NCBI GenBank assembly: GCA_027451425.1
Contig: DAIDJH010000098.1
Location: 1 to 6,782, forward strand
DNA: 6,782 nt
Direction of reading: 5' to 3'
DNA from: Bdellovibrionales bacterium
Lineage (GTDB): Bacteria; Bdellovibrionota; Bdellovibrionia; Bdellovibrionales; UBA1609
The notes under the pieces are model-generated. The model ran no database searches. It was not told where the DNA came from and worked only from the letters and a program-made list of their open reading frames with translations. How positions within the stretch are numbered: the first letter of the stretch is position 1; every line of letters starts with the position of its first letter. The position numbers were made by a program, and so were the translations under genes. Shown here piece after piece: positions 6,172-6,782 of the stretch.

Positions 6172-6782
6172 CCACGCGTGTACGACCGCGTGCAAGAGCG
6201 AGAACGACGTGCCCCTCGGAGTCACGCGCACCTACGTCAAGTCGGTGGACGTCGGGGTCTTTCCGCACGTGCGCCGCGCGTTCCAGGTCACGCGGTGTAA
6301 CCAGTGCGAGGACGCGCCGTGCGTGGCGGCGTGTCCGACCGGCGCGATGTACCAACGTCCCGACGGGATCGTTGACTTCGACAAGCGGATCTGCATCGGT
6401 TGCAAGGCGTGCGTGGCGGCGTGCCCGTACGACGCGATCTTCATCAACCCCGAGGACCACTCGGCCGAAAAGTGCAACTTCTGCGCCCACCGACTCGACC
6501 TCGGACTCGAGCCGGCGTGCGTCAGCGTCTGTCCGACCGGCGCCATACTCGTGGGCGACCTCAACGACGAACGCTCGGAGGTAGCCAGGATCGTCCATCG
6601 CGAGGCCGTGACGATTCGACGGCCCGAAAAGGAAACGCACGTCAACGTGTTCTACAAGGGCGCGCACCACGCGACCCTGGACCCCCTCGCCGCCCGACGA
6701 CCCGACGGAGGACTCTTCGCCTGGGCGACCCAGGGCGACGCGAGCAATCCCCAGCTTGTGACGTCGGGACACCCCGGACGGC
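6170..6782 (+). CDS. Four-cluster [4Fe-4S] ferredoxin-type electron-transfer subunit (NrfC/TtrB/PsrB family), partial at both ends
   Basis: The plus-strand frame gives 204 codons, open at the right edge and without a start on the left. Numbering from the GGC codon at 6170, cysteines occur at 4, 8, 43, 46, 51, 55, 75, 78, 81, 85, 102, 105, 117 and 121. The motifs are CNQCEDAPCVAAC, CIGCKACVAAC, CNFC and CVSVC. This is the 16-Cys, four-cluster arrangement of the iron-sulfur subunit that passes electrons between a molybdopterin catalytic subunit and an NrfD-type quinone-interacting membrane partner; two cysteines of the first motif are missing. The C-terminal FYKGAH and LDPLAARRPDGG segments suit the subset of these subunits encoded beside NrfD-like proteins in respiratory oxidoreductases. 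The substrate cannot be deduced. Codons are strongly G/C-ending, unlike every other gene here. The upstream in-frame stretch 6122-6169 after a TAA looks non-native. The family is firm; the missing N-terminus reflects the breakpoint. Confidence 0.9.

Noticed and set aside
5985..6584. 199-codon plus-strand open frame across the junction
   Set aside because: It overlaps the rlmI start antisense and then reads the Fe-S gene out of frame, giving a low-complexity Arg/Ser/Thr-rich product. It is a compositional shadow.
6083..6772. 229-codon minus-strand open frame through the high-GC block
   Set aside because: It is antisense to the Fe-S protein frame, has an Arg/Val/Ala-rich composition typical of G/C-rich shadow frames, crosses the breakpoint and shows no domain motif.
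1..6782. CRISPR arrays, tRNA/rRNA genes, insertion sequences, attachment sites
   Set aside because: I saw no regularly spaced repeats, cloverleaf-like sequences, transposase frames or terminal repeats. The minus-strand genes fill nearly all of the space left of 6087.

Overview
The first ~6.17 kb reads as a contiguous stretch of a moderate-GC bacterial genome. All five of its genes lie on the minus strand, so they are read from right to left. In transcription order they are: an RlmI-type 23S rRNA cytosine-C5 methyltransferase; an 818-residue membrane-bound pyrophosphatase (hppA); a six-segment inner-membrane protein resembling the YciB/VC0807 septation-protein group; a DUF1704 'QEGLA-motif' putative zinc carboxypeptidase; and the 5' part of a small XRE-type HTH regulator cut by the left window edge. 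The gene style (compact minus-strand cluster, small XRE regulators, GTG starts, a QEGLA protein) would fit a Bdellovibrionota or other 'deltaproteobacterial-type' Gram-negative. That placement is an impression, not a demonstrated assignment.

Spacings are 38 bp (rlmI-hppA), about 6 or 18 bp depending on start (hppA-membrane protein), 38 bp (membrane protein-QEGLA) and 112 bp (QEGLA-HTH). I see no intrinsic terminator in the first three gaps, so rlmI-hppA-membrane protein-QEGLA could be one transcript. The 112-bp gap before the HTH gene holds a perfect 9-bp inverted repeat, a second small palindrome and an 8-G Shine-Dalgarno-like tract, so the HTH gene probably has its own, perhaps autoregulated, control. 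Functionally the cluster mixes ribosome modification, PPi-driven ion pumping and envelope or peptidase roles. No single pathway connects them.

From about 6171 to the right edge the sequence changes abruptly to high GC (41/60 GC just right of the boundary, 25/60 at 6041-6100) and switches to the plus strand. It encodes the interior of a four-cluster [4Fe-4S] electron-transfer subunit (NrfC/TtrB/PsrB type). That frame has no start codon, and 14 of the 16 expected cluster cysteines are present. The two missing are exactly those that would lie left of the boundary. The simplest reading is a chimeric join (assembly or cloning artefact) or, less likely, a recombination breakpoint near 6166-6171.

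I did not find a convincing new biological system. The most useful observations are the junction, the divergent-looking pyrophosphatase, the bacterial relative of tubulin carboxypeptidases, and the operator-like repeats. There is no gene-free stretch longer than 300 bases.
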